Positions 46,990-57,892 of a stretch of 64,000 bases of DNA are shown piece by piece. A program made the position numbers and the translations under genes. Numbering within the stretch: the first letter of the stretch is position 1; each line of letters starts with the position of its first letter. The notes beneath the pieces were generated by a model. It did not search any database. It saw nothing but the letters and a program-made list of their open reading frames with translations, and was not told the origin of the DNA. Location of the stretch: NCBI RefSeq assembly GCF_028009165.1, contig NC_079244.1:1054001-1118000 (forward strand), in the 5' to 3' direction. The DNA comes from Akanthomyces muscarius (lineage: Eukaryota; Ascomycota; Sordariomycetes; Hypocreales; Cordycipitaceae).

Positions 46990-47340
46990 CCATTATTTTC
47001 ATTCATTTCCACAGCTGGCATGTGCTTGCTGGACACCACCGACGGAGCTCTCATGATGGCTCTATACACGTCTAAAGCATTTTCACGCGATGTTGTTGCC
47101 ATTTTGTATTACTCCATTGTTTTGACTGGCATCACCGTTTTTGTCGCTGCTTTCATCGGCATCATCCAAATTCTTTCGCTCGTCCAGAACGTCGCGGATC
47201 CCCAGGGGAGCTTCTGGGATGGTGTATCCGTGATTGGCGACAATTTCGATATTGTCGGCGGCAGCATAGTTGGTGTATTCGTTGTAGTTGGCCTCGGATC
47301 CATCATTCTGTACAGGCCGAGGAGGCGCCGTATCGAATGC
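46990..47340 (+). pseudogene. C-terminal exon fragment of a NicO/NiCoT nickel transporter
   Basis: From 47015 the frame reads AGMCLLDTTDGALMMALYTS, LYYSIVLTGITVFVAAFIGI, SLVQNVADPQGSFWDGVSVI and GSIVGVFVVVGLGSIILYRP, the last membrane helices of fungal high-affinity nickel/cobalt permeases of the HoxN/NixA family. The preceding bases (TTTCATTCATTTCCACAG, ending at 47014) look like a 3' splice site, so the piece is the end of an intron plus the final exon. The N-terminal helices with the HxxxxDH metal motif are absent from the window. Homology ends near 47335, where the inverted M3 peptidase piece begins. Confidence 0.75.
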
Positions 47341-47655
47341 AAGCAGCGTGCTTCGCCTCGCGCATAATCTTCGCATAGTCGCTCACTTTCATCGGCACTC
47401 GTCGCTTGCCACCCTCGTCCATCTCGTATGCCGCCACATCGCTCTCTTTTAGGCCCGTGAGCTTCGCCTCTGAGAAGAGCAAATATCCGCCGTCATACAG
47501 ACGAATATTTTTATTAAACTCCTCGCAGAACTTGGAAATCTGCTTGCCCGTGGCGAGGTACGCTTCTTTCTTCTCAGCCTCGATATCGCCGTAGCCAATG
47601 CGCCGCAGCCACTCCACCCGACTCCTGCCGAAGGCATGGGCCAACTCACTAATTG
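47335..47655 (-). pseudogene. M3 metallopeptidase fragment, N-terminal domain part
   Basis: The - strand frame reads ELAHAFGRSRVEWLRRIGYG, KKEAYLATGKQISKFCEEFN, KNIRLYDGGYLLFSEAKLTG and VPMKVSDYAKIMREAKHA. This resembles the helical N-terminal domain of thimet oligopeptidase-like M3 enzymes (about residues 130-240 of a 700-residue protein). A stop lies just upstream and homology ends by about 47335. It points away from the companion fragment on the + strand. Confidence 0.65.
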
Positions 47656-47657
47656 CA

Positions 47658-47975
47658 TCTCAGATAGAGCTTGGGCACGCCCTGCAAGTTTTGCTATCAC
47701 GAACCAAGTGGTCGGCGTATCATGGGTACAGCGTGGCACTTGAGTTTGGTGAGGGCATCGGCACGGTGATGGAAAATTACGCCTGGCTCAAGGAGGAGCT
47801 GCAGAGCATTAGCTGTCACTACGTTTACACAAGCGACTCCTACATGCAGGCATGGCAGACGAGTCATCCGGCCGAGGAACTGCCCCCGCGGGCGCTACCT
47901 GATGAGCTCATTGACGAACTTGTCAATAACCAGAAGAATCGTAGGATTGAGACTTATTTGAAGCAACTGTAAGTA
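47658..47975 (+). pseudogene. M3 metallopeptidase fragment, catalytic and C-terminal part
   Basis: The + strand frame reads IELGHALQVLLSRTKWSAYH, GYSVALEFGEGIGTVMENYA, LKEELQSISCHYVY and ELPPRALPDELIDELVNN, then LKQL followed by GTAAGT. These match the region from the HExxH zinc site to the C-terminal helices of M3 peptidases. The first histidine of HExxH is replaced by Ile (IELGH), so this copy could not bind zinc normally. Nothing upstream continues the gene on this strand; about 200 residues of the family between this piece and the inverted one are missing. Confidence 0.65.
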
Positions 47976-47989
47976 CAGTCACCCACGTT

Positions 47990-48904
47990 TTGAAAGTGAC
48001 TAACATGGACACGAGCGCCGACGCTGGCTTTGGCATGGCCCCATGCTCCGACCTGGCGCAAACCACAAGTGAGGATCTAGACGGTGATGCCCGGCCTCAA
48101 TCCCCAGAGGAAGACACAAAATCGGACAAAAGCGCTTCTTCGAGTCACATGAGCATAGAGGAGATACCCCGACGTCCTTTATCAGCACTACCACACTGGC
48201 GCTCCGCTACTACACACTGCCGCCGTCGATCGACTGGCGGTATCAGAGAAGAAATATTTGCGAGAAGTGCAAAATAGGAAGACTATCTCCCAATTCTCAG
48301 AGCAAGCCAAAGACCAGGGAGAGCGCTCTCTATCGACCAAGGAGTGGCTAATTCTCGTCGACCCCACATTCAATATCTCGAGAGCTTAAGACCTCACGAC
48401 TACTATCTCGATGGCCCTCGTGTTGAAGAGCCTGAGGAGCCGGAAGAGCCGTCACCCACATCGGATTACGGTCAAGAATCAGAGTATAAGGGAATATGTT
48501 CCGCAATTCTCCGACAGGACGACCCTCATACGGCCCCTGACTACAGCTATGCATTCCGTAGCGGAAGCACTCCATCTGCCTGGCCATCTGACTTCACTGC
48601 TGGCACTTACCGAGGGGCGCGTATACACAAAAGTACGCCGCCATGGTGCCACTTCAGAGTCCAAGGATATGGCTTCAGAGTCTGACAGCATCACCACCAT
48701 CGATGGTAGCTCGCATCGAGAGTCTAGCAAGAACCAGAGCGAAGAACGTTACAGCCTGGAACTAGAGAGGGCGCGAGTCTGCGCACGATTGCGAAAGGAT
48801 TGCGAACTAACATGCTTTCAGGAAATCAGGGAAGCAACCGAGGATGAAGATTCTGGTTATGCCCTCCGCAAAATGGTTGCCATCGATCGCTATACAGCCT
48901 AGTG
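47990..48904 (+). other. Coding-like degenerate segment, family unknown
   Basis: Three partly overlapping + strand frames have protein-like composition: an acidic, Ser-rich stretch from 47990, then KKYLREVQNRKTISQFSEQA and STKEWLILVDPTFNISRA, and from 48411 a frame ending LRKMVAIDRYTA at 48903. Each is cut by a stop or frameshift. I do not recognise the family. It could be one decayed gene or several pieces, in keeping with the mosaic just upstream. It ends at the edge of AT-rich repeat copy B. Confidence 0.35.
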
Positions 48905-49470
48905 TAATAATAGCTTAAATCTAAGTTATAGTAGGTCTGTTTCTTAGGAAGTAAGTTAGGCTTAAAGCTATAGGGTAGCACGTTTAAGTAGTATTATAAA
49001 TTAGTTATTAAGAGTAGAACTCTTAATAGTGAAACTATTACTTAGATTAATTAATAGAGATCTAGACTGCCTAGCTACTAGAATACCCCTCCTTTAAGTA
49101 CCTATCTATCTCTCTATTATATTTCCTAGATTACTTAGATTACTAATAATCCTAAGTAATCTATTATTATAGATACTATCTTAGATTACTACTAGCTTAC
49201 TATAATTTATAGTAATCTAATTATATAACCTAATATCCTAATTAGGCCACTTATAAGCGCCCGCCTAGTCGCTCCTTAGGCCACTTCCCTAGTCTGCCTT
49301 ATATATATTCTAGTTTATAATATAATACTCCTCCCTTATTAGTCTTATCCTTAAAGCCACTATAGTTAGTCTATCTTATCCTTTATACTTATAGGTTTTT
49401 CTTTCTCTTATATTATTATACTTTACTATATCTAACTATATTACTAAGCCCTATTTTACTAAAACTAAAT
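48905..49470 (-). repeat. Dispersed AT-rich repeat, copy B (inverted)
   Basis: Reverse-complement match of copy A (35440-36350) without its two insertions. The terminus TGTAATAATAGCTTAAATC abuts the preceding coding-like segment directly. AT-saturated composition suggests RIP. Confidence 0.75.
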
Positions 49471-50216
49471 AGCGCTTAAAACTAGCTGCTGTGATTCTAG
49501 GAACACAAACACTAAGTAAAGCTGTGCGCTAACTCGTAGAAATATTCTATATGCTCTAATATTAAGGTATTACTCCTATAAGGGTTGTGTGTTAAATATC
49601 GGTATAATAAAAGGCGCCTTCGAGTAATTAATCGCGATCTTTAAGAATTAAGTCAATTTAGGTTGAGTTGCTCTGTGTAGGTCGAATTCGCGTCTTGTGT
49701 TTTATGGCGGAGGCCTTAACAATAAGTCGTTATTGTAGGTCGAAGGAGAATGCCCGGAAGGGCAATTCCTGCCCGTAAATGCAGGGCTTTATAATTAATT
49801 AATCGCAGTATTTTAAAAATGTATTATATTAAGGGGAAAAAAGGTTAAAATTCTGCTACCTACTATAGGGTATTAGACTTTTATAGTTACAATATAAGGG
49901 CAGTGTGGCGCACACGTATTGAGCGCGTTATCTGGCATTATAGTACCTTAACTACCTTAATTAAGTTAAGTAGTTATATAACTATACTCCTCTTTCCCGA
50001 TTAGGCATATAGTATAGTTACGTTACTAGCTAGTCCCCTACTAGTCTAGTCTAGGCCGCAGACCTCCGTCTAGGCGCCTTACTTATTTATAATATATAGA
50101 ATATATAGAAACCCTAAGAAACCTTATTAATCCTAAAGCCCATAACATAATTTCTAAAACCCTGTAATTTAATGATACTTAGATATCGCTTTAGCTAAAT
50201 TTAGAAGAAATATATC
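49471..50216. other. AT-rich relic with a balanced-composition patch
   Basis: The patch at about 49490-49800 escapes AT saturation (for example CGAGTAATTAATCGCGATC, GGCGGAGGCCTTAAC and a hairpin CAATAA-GTCG-TTATTG at 49720-49735). No ORF, no convincing target duplication and no element family could be assigned. The rest is AT-saturated. Confidence 0.5.
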
Positions 50217-50365
50217 TATTATTATAATAGTAGCTTAATTCTCTAAGTTATAGTAGGTCTGCTTCTTAGAAAGTAAGTTAGGTTGAAGCTATAGGGTAGC
50301 AATAAGCAGTATTATATTATATAGTAAGTACTATTAAAAGTAGAACTCTTAACAGTAAAACTATT
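50217..50365 (-). repeat. Dispersed AT-rich repeat, copy C (truncated)
   Basis: Same orientation as copy B and alignable from its terminus (TAGTAGCTTAA, AAGTTATAGTAGGTCTG, AAGCTATAGGGTAGCA, AGTAGAACTCTTAA) to AAACTATT, where it stops abruptly against normal-composition DNA. Confidence 0.75.
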
Positions 50366-51157
50366 CTCCAGTCAAAGGTACCTTCAGAGGCGCCGACAAC
50401 CAAGCATGTGGATGTGGTGAGGGAAAGGAGGAACGTGTTGATTCCAATCATGATTGAAGGATATATATGTAATGAAAACTGATGGGAAATATATTTGTGA
50501 GGTGACAGAATGCTGTCTGGGAGACTTGAACAGCCAAAGGGAGATTATGTGGTGACACGCGTCTGCAGATGCTCGGCGTTTGCGCCTTCCTACATAAGTT
50601 TCAACATCACGTCAAGCGAGAAAGCATCAGCTGAAAAAGGGGCAGGAAAGAGAAATAGTACAATCGCACAAGAACCAAAATTCGAACTAAACAATTGACC
50701 ATGGAAAAAAAAATGCTTGCGTTGCGGTATCAACGACAATGACCCTACAAAATGCCGGCAAGGCATCGACAGAGACAACAAAAAATAAAATGTATCCTCC
50801 AGCAAGAAACTCCTAACAAAACAACCAATACCAGAACGAGAAATTGTTGCGGGCCACCTTCCCTATTAGTTTTCGTTCTGGACGGACAACCCGAATGACA
50901 ATACCCAAGAGTCGTGCCATCTAGCAAGCAGACAGCAAAGCAGCCAAACGTAGCTCCTAGTAGAGCCCCGTAACAAACAAAGATTAAAAGCAAGGAAGAA
51001 AATTTCGGACCAAAAAAAGAATTATTAAACCACAACCGTATACATGGACGACAAAACAATCCGAGCGTTCCTCCGGGTGGCGGCACGATATCCCATAAAT
51101 TGTTGTTTGTAAGTCGTGGCAGGTGCCACTTTCCATGACCAAGTCATAAAACACTCA
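50366..51157. other. Intergenic region, right border of the island
   Basis: Base composition returns to normal. The 790 bp downstream of the proline-rich gene hold no recognisable ORF. Confidence 0.45.
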
Positions 51158-51963
51158 TCAAAACTTTTGAGATCTGAGGAGGGGGCCAAGTACCAGGCGA
51201 GGCGAGCAACGTACTGGGCGAATTTGCCAGCTCACCTCGTTGCCCTTGACGCGTGGCGCGCCCAAGTCAGTGAGGCGAAGAGCAAGGATCTTGTCCGTCG
51301 GCCTGAAGCATACTCTGCCTACATTATTGATCATCTCAGTCCGCAGATCAAGATCGACAGTTTTCTGGTTTGGAACAATGAAGCGCAGACCCGTCTGGGC
51401 CCCCGGTGCCTCCTCGGGGCCGGGACGGCGGTCGACCTTGGACACAAACTCGCTCCAAATGGTGACGACACAGCCCTTGGCCTCACCCCAATAGAGAACA
51501 TGGTCGGGCCTCCACTCGGGCTCGCGTTGCGTTAATTTGAAAAGATGGTAGTCCGTCGTAAAGACCAGTACCTGGACCTGGGAGATGTCCATGTATGGGA
51601 AGAAGTCGCACCGACCGTCGGCGCGACAAGCCCAGCCTTCGTCGATGGGGTCCTCGGGGCCAGCGAGCTCGAGGAGCTTCTTTTTTATGGCCCTAGATTT
51701 GCGGCGGTTTACTGCGCGAGGGGCGGACGGGGGGGGGGCTTCGCAGCACAGATGGGTGTAGATGGAGGCGCAGAGGAAGGCGTAGAGTGAGGTCTGCGGG
51801 AAGGTTTAGTGGGAGGTCCACGGGGAGGTCCACGAGGAGGCGCGCGAGGAGGCGCACGAGGAGGTGCAGGAGCAGGCGCGGGTGGGGGAGGAGGTGTAGA
51901 AGGAGGCGTCAAGGTAGGTGGAGGGGAAGGGGGAGGTGTAATGGGAGGTGTTGAATGAGACAT
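51158..51963 (-). CDS. Proline-rich protein of unknown function, frame broken at a C10 run
   Basis: From ATG 51963 the frame encodes MSHSTPPITPPPSPPPTLTP and tandem PRAPPRAPPRGPPRGPP motifs, then stops at 51709. A different frame carries RAVNRRKSRAIKKKLLELAG, DEGWACRADGRCDFFPYMDI, TTDYHLFKLTQREPEWRPDH and VGRVCFRPTDKILALRLTDL and ends at 51158. The two join if the run of ten cytosines at 51729-51738 had eleven, so a one-base error or a real frameshift in the homopolymer separates them. An internal ATG at 51592 would give a 144-aa product without the proline-rich part. The C-terminal 180 residues look like a conserved globular domain of filamentous fungi, but I cannot name it. Confidence 0.55.
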
Positions 51964-52609
51964 TGCTGAATGATTGGTATGGGATGCAAGATGGTGTGTG
52001 ATGTAAGCTGCAAAAGACTGGTAAGACAATCTGTAAGACTTGCTTGGATCGATGCTTGATGAAGATGAAGGATACTGACGTACAAATGCAATGGTAGTTG
52101 AAAGCAGAAGGTAGGAAAACCGAAGGATATATGATACAAGACCGCCTATATAGGCTTGGGCCGGCAAGCAGTGGTCGATTGCGGCGCCGTAGCAAGCAAT
52201 GGCCCTTGAGAAGTAAAATGCTTCTTATTGATGAGAGTAGGTTAGAATGCAAGAACTGAAAAGTTCTTTGCAGTCAGAAAGGTCAGGAGATGTTGAATGG
52301 CAGAAACTTTCAGCGCAACGCTTCGAGGAAGAAGAGTATGTATGTCTATGTTGCTGCAATACGCTACGGAAACATGATTTCTTTTTTGAGTTTTGTGTGC
52401 TTTATGTACAAAGCTAAAATAATAAAAATGTATGAAAGGCTGAATTCTTGCATCGTGATTGTGGCGCCTCAGCGCGCCACATGCATCTATCTGCACATGA
52501 TCCCGGGAATTTCTTGGGATAGTGAGTAATAAAGAAAACACATGACATAGAACATTCTCATGATTGTTTATTAAATATTGACGACTATGCGAGCCATGAA
52601 CCAAACAGT
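51964..52609. other. Intergenic region
   Basis: 646 bp between two - strand genes. No coding family was recognised. Confidence 0.45.
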
Positions 52610-54554
52610 CTACGATACAGGCTGCCTGACATGGAGAGGATTCGCACTGCCCAGCTCTGCCAATCTGTCATGCCAAAATTCAAAGCGAGCATTGTGTAGG
52701 CTATCAACATAGTACTGAGCAATATCAAATCTGTTTAGTCCGCAGTCGAGGTCCGCTTCGTATTGATCTATTATTTTCCAAGTCATCAGGTTCAAGGCGT
52801 CAAGGACTGTCGATTCCGATATTAGTAGTGTGGCGTTGGACTTTGCTTCGGCCAACTGCAAATTATCACTTGAGAATTTCACCCCTGAGTTAGGGCTTTC
52901 TAGCTGTGTTTGGGGCGTGCTTTTCTCCACTTGCAAATGTAGATGTGAGGCGGTCGAGTCTGCGCGGGCGCTCGGTTCGTCAACTGACGAGGTCTTTGAA
53001 GCGGTATTATTAATTGGGGAGCCCGTCTTAGGTGGTTTCATCTTCTTGGAAGACTCGGGAAGCCTCTTTGCTGGTGTAGCTTTGGTGGCTTGTTTCTTTG
53101 GCTCACTCTTTTTTGTAGTGCCTTTAGTGGCGACGCCTCTTTGCTCTGGCAGCCTCTTTTCCACGTGCTTTTCGTTCGCAGTTTTTTCTGATGGCAATAT
53201 CTTTGCCAAAGATCTGGTTCTAGGAGCGGAGGTCTTGCTGATTTGCTTTGCTGGTGGTATCTGCTGTGTGGCTTTCGTCGCTGCTGCAGTGTCTTCTCCG
53301 GGCTCAGCCTTACGGCCGCCAGTTGCCCGACTTTTAAATTGCTGCGCCTTTTGAGATTGGATTTTAATCTCTGTCCGAACCTTCGCGGTCTTTTTAATAG
53401 TTACGCGTTTCTTTTTGATTGCTGGGCCAACATCTGTGTCTCTCTCGACTTGTGTTCCCGACCCTGAACCGTCGCGAGGTTTGCGCTTAGCAGCGGACTT
53501 CGTGCTTGTTTTGACAATCTCTGTGTTAGACTTTGCGAATGGCAATCTGCGCGCTTGCGGCATAAAATGACGGAAGTCTGAGGCTTTTGACAAGGCGTCA
53601 GTGTCGAGCTGTTCAACAGCCAGACTACTTCTCATTCCCTCATTGTCGCCGTATGGGGTGGTGTGCAAGCCTGGCGTTGAAACTGGCCGTTCCGAGGTTG
53701 CGCTTGATAAAAGACGCCACGGAAAAGAACTTTCACTGATATTAGCCCCGTTGAGGCTCCAAACGGGTGCACTGCGTGAATATGGATCGGGGTGTGGCGA
53801 CGCGCCGCTGACTCTATCGGAAGCGAAGTAGTTGTAGGGATTCAGCTCAACAGGAGGTTGCGAAATTCTAGTGGACGGCAGAAAATCGCTGAAATTCTGC
53901 GTTGGGACTGATTCTGTTCTTCGTAGAGAATGATTGCCGTACGGATCGACGTGGGTGGAACTAGCAACCCGTTGTAGTTGACCCTGGGAAAAGAGCTCGG
54001 GTTGGCTCATGGACGGAAAATTTGTGATTGACGATAGTCTCATTGGGTTGGCGTTTCCAGAATTCTCGGAATTCGGGAAAGGGACCGGGTCAACGAGATC
54101 AAGAGTAGAAGTCCGCACATCGCTGTTGATGGCAAACCCAGCCATCTCGAGCACGTAGACGGAGAGGTGAAAATCTCTGGCATTCTCGAAGTGCGCGAGG
54201 AGCGTACAGTCGGGGCTGGGTACTTTGACGAAGATGATACATGATGCTGCATTAGTTGAAATTATATCAGCTGCAATGCCCGAGTTGCGCAGAACATCGG
54301 TCAATCGGATGGAAATCTACCCGCCGTTAGCAACACAGAGCGTACGCTGTCGCGCTACTTACGAGGAGTTTGCTGTCATTGTTAACGGCGAGCATTAGAG
54401 CATCGTTAACAAGAGAGCCGGAATGTTGCCGTTGTAAAGAGAAAGATATTTGCCCTGCATTGTGATTCGGTATGAATGCTCTATTAGAGGAGCCAGTCTT
54501 CAGCTCTAGCCGTTTGAGAGCTGCGCAGGAGACTGGGGAAGCTTGGTGCGCCAT
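52610..54554 (-). CDS. Lys/Ser-rich protein of unknown function, probably nuclear
   Basis: Exons 54554-54363 and 54316-52610 encode 632 aa; the 46-nt intron (GTAAGT donor) is the shortest in the window. The N-terminal 130 residues look like a folded domain (RLELKTGSSNRAFIPNHNAG, FSLQRQHSGSLVNDALMLAV, ISIRLTDVLRNSGIAADIIS, ASCIIFVKV). The middle is Ser/Pro-rich. From about residue 330 it is strongly basic with several candidate nuclear localisation signals (KSAAKRKPRDG, IKKKRVTIKKTAK, KGTTKKSEPKKQATK). The last 60 residues (VLDALNLMTWKIIDQYEADL, YYVDSLHNARFEFWHDRLAE) form a helical block. No family is recognised. A 45-codon upstream ORF overlaps the start. Confidence 0.72.
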
Positions 54555-55028
54555 AGTACAGCACAAATTGATCTTGTTGATCGAATGCTTCCCAGTATGA
54601 GGTCTTGCCGATGCTCAGCATAATTCGTCTTTCGCGTCTTTTTTTCTTCTCTTCCGCCATGCAAACGCATGCAGGCCGAATCACAGCTCCCGCCTGCGAT
54701 TCGGAAACGCTGCCGACGGTTGTGGTCACGTGTGTGAAGCCGCAGCCTGGCCGCCCGTTTTTTCTGTCGCGGTCGCGCAACACGTCTCCCTGCCAATTCA
54801 ATTTCGAGCTAGCTATGCGCCAGTTAAGCCCAGCACATCCTGCAACGTCTACATCTTAGCATCGCTCAATCGCAATTGGCGCACGAAGCTTCCGAAATAT
54901 ATCGAATCCAGCGGCGATCCAGTGGCAGCTCGAGCGCACCAACCTCCCGGACTACCTGTCAACGACTGTAGCCTCGACAAACCGTAGAATTCTTTGGAGG
55001 CTAGCTTCCAGCTGAAGCGGTTGTCACG
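54555..55028. promoter_or_regulatory. Bidirectional promoter region, Lys/Ser-rich gene / RSC9
   Basis: 474 bp between divergent starts. On the - strand it contains an upstream ORF beginning MLSIGKTSYWEAF (ATG near 54620) that overlaps the main start and ends at 54484. Confidence 0.45.
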
Positions 55029-57892
55029 ATGGCGACTTCCGGCGAAGAGGTGGCACCTCATACCATCGATCGTACGCCAGAATATGAAGAATTCATGGAA
55101 AAGCTCAAGGAGTTTCACAACAACCGTGGAACAGTCCTGGATCCCGAGCCGAAAGTCGGCCTGATTCATCTCGATCTCTTCAAAGTCTTCAACCATATCG
55201 TAACCAGCGGCGGCTACGACAAGGTCTCGGAAGAGAAGCTCGCCTGGCGTCGCATGGCTGCTGAACTCGGTCTCTTCTCCAACAACGAAGCGTCGACAGC
55301 TTTTGCGCTCAAGGAAAAGTTCTACAAGAACTTGGCGGCCTACGAAATCAAGACTGTATACGGCAAAGAGCCGCCGCCGAAAGATATTCTTGAAGATGTC
55401 ACTGCCAAGGGTGCTGGCCTCTTGACGAGAACTAGAGAGAACTTCAGAGGCAAAAGGGATAGCAACATGGCTGGCAACGATTCAGCTGCATCCGGAGACG
55501 ATGGAACCCCTGTGCGCGAACGGCCTGCCACTGATGTCGTCTCGAGCGCCAGAGCATCTCGTGGATTGAGAGAAGCCCCTGCACAGCGCGTCATCTTCCA
55601 ACCTGACACCGGTCCCAGCAGGATTACGCGACAAACCTCGAGCCACCATGCTACGGCCTCCCCCCAAGTTCAGGGACACCCGGGTATGCAAGGTCCAACC
55701 AGCATGCATGCTCGCGGCCCTTCCATCGCGCACCACCCACCGAAGCCTGAAAACACGTCGACTTCAGTAACAGCATACCAGCCCCGGCATGTAAAGCCTC
55801 TGCAACTGCGACCTGTTGCAACCCCTAGCAATGCGCCCAGCGAGTTTCCTAGAACACGGTTGTCATATCGCCCTGCGCCCGACCCCCGCCAACCTATGCT
55901 CCCCGGTACTGGCTTCGACGGCCCGAACATTTACACCCGTTGTCTCAATGCTCTTAGATCCCGGATCCCCACCGAACAGGCTTTCGCGCTGAATCACTTG
56001 GTCAAGATTTCGTTTGAACGCGGCGACAAATACAAATTTGATTCCTTCCCCGGCCTGGCCGAGGGTCTCGTCGAGAAGGCCCTTGAAGTCGGAGAGCTCT
56101 TCTATTACATCAACTGGAAGGTTTCTTGGGATCTTGACGACGATTCCACAGAACTCGGGATTTTGGATGGCAACTACGGAAGCCCAGACATCCTGGAGAG
56201 AATCGGAAACTTGGTTGAAAAGTACACGCCCGACATTCTCCAAACTGGGGAGTACTTTGACAAAATGGTGCTTATCACAGAAGCCATTTTAACGATACGC
56301 AACATGGTCACACTGCCCGAGAACGCGCACAACATGTCCGAGTTTCCGCCTGTCAAGGACCTGATTTGCATTGTTCTGCATTTGCCTGAGAAGGATTCGC
56401 TGGTGGAAATCAAACACATGATGCTCGACATTGCCGAGCAAATAACGTCGTTTATGGTTTTGGACTCGGATGACCCGTTATATAAGACGCTCCTGGCACA
56501 GATGACCTCGGATGACCGTGGTACCATCCTGAGCGCCCTGCGAGCGCTAGGCCGCATCTCCATGAACCTGGAAGCCACTAACCAGCTTAAGGAAGTGCCT
56601 GGAGACATCCTGCAACGCATCACGAGCTGGCTTTTGTTGAATGATGATGAGCTTATCGATGCTTGCCTCGACTTTCTGTACCAGTATACGGCCGTCGTGC
56701 CCAACCTGGACAACTTGATTCGTTCCACGCACCCGGAAGGACTCGTCGACCAACTTGTGCGCCTTTTGGCCCATGGTGCCCGCAAGGTCCAGTACGATCT
56801 CATCCTGACACCAGAACAGCGACAGCCGTCGCGCGATGAAGTCGCGCCCATGCCCGATGATCTCTTGGAGGAGATGCTGAAACTGGAAGAGCCCGACAGG
56901 GTGCACCAATGGGTCAAGTCATTCTTTGACGAAGATGGGTCGTCATTTGTCACCCAGCTGGCTGCCTGGCAAGCGTATCAAGCAGCATTTTCGGCTCCTT
57001 TGAAGGACATGCAACAACAGATGATTACACCAGCCGATTTTATAAGGAATAGTACGGCTGTCTACAAGGGCTCGAACGCGCAGGTGCTGCGCGAAAATAG
57101 CGATGGGCAACAGAAATTCATCATTCACGGCATCCGTGCTCGCCCGAACCCGCTGACCATCGACGGAAAGGAATATGGACGCTGTCTTTGGGCCAATGAT
57201 GCAACTCGTCGCAATGCAAAGTGCGGCCACTTTTTCCTGAAGCCAGAGCAAATGTGGAACCACATCATGACCGAGCATCTGGAAGCGACCAGCAACGAGG
57301 ACGAGCATTTTGAAAATGTTGAGAAGTCGTTTACGTGCACCTGGGGTGAGTGCAAGAAATATGGCAAGCCGACGAAGATGCACCTGCGCGACTTTGCACG
57401 CCACATTACGACACATGTGGGCGCTGTCATCCCTGGCACTGCCAGTGTCAATGCTGATGGCGCCGCCCCCCCGAAGAAATGGATTGTGCCCGCCAAGACG
57501 ATGCCGGTTACTTTCGAGGAGACTGTGACTGTGCGTGACGAGCGCAACCCTCAGGCGCCGCCGCAAGCCGCCGGGATTCCGCTCAGCGCGGTGTTGGTGC
57601 TGCGTAACATTGCGCGCAACATTGTCAAGACGGAGGCCGAGGAGGAGCTGATCAAACAGCAGCGCAACACGGAAGAGAGAGGCGGATGGAACGAGCGCTT
57701 GTTCCGCGCCGCGACTCCTCGTCTGTATGAGCTCTTGGCCGAAAACAGACCACTGGTGAGTCATCTAATACCCAAAACAACTGTTGTATAAACCTGCTAA
57801 CAATTGCACGACAGAGCCCCTACATTGCTTCACTCCTTGACTTGGTCAAGGTCGAGGTTGAAGTTCGCCACGATGAGGAAGATGAAGAGTGA
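55029..57892 (+). CDS. RSC9: RSC chromatin-remodelling complex subunit RSC9
   Basis: Exons 55029-57755 and 57815-57892 encode 934 aa. The ARID domain fills about residues 16-112 (PEYEEFMEKLKEFHNNRGTV, DLFKVFNHIVTSGGYDKVSE, YKNLAAYE). A 180-residue linker rich in Ser, Pro and His follows, then an armadillo-like helical region (about 300-620). Next comes an RFX-type DNA-binding block (AWQAYQAAFSAP, TPADFIRNSTAVYKG), then Cys/His segments resembling C2H2 fingers (KCGHFFLKPEQMWNHIMTEH, CTWGECKKYGKPTKMHLRDF). The last exon (25 codons) is acidic. This order is that of fungal Rsc9, a component of the RSC SWI/SNF remodeller that targets stress-regulated promoters. The 59-nt intron has GTGAGT and a CTAAC branch site. 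Confidence 0.92.

Noticed and set aside
49590..49721. Possible third LTR (TGTTAA...TTAACA)
   Set aside because: The flanking 5-mers differ and no empty site is available for comparison.
51116..51535. 139-aa + strand ORF
   Set aside because: Shadow of the conserved domain on the - strand, which carries the protein-like motifs.
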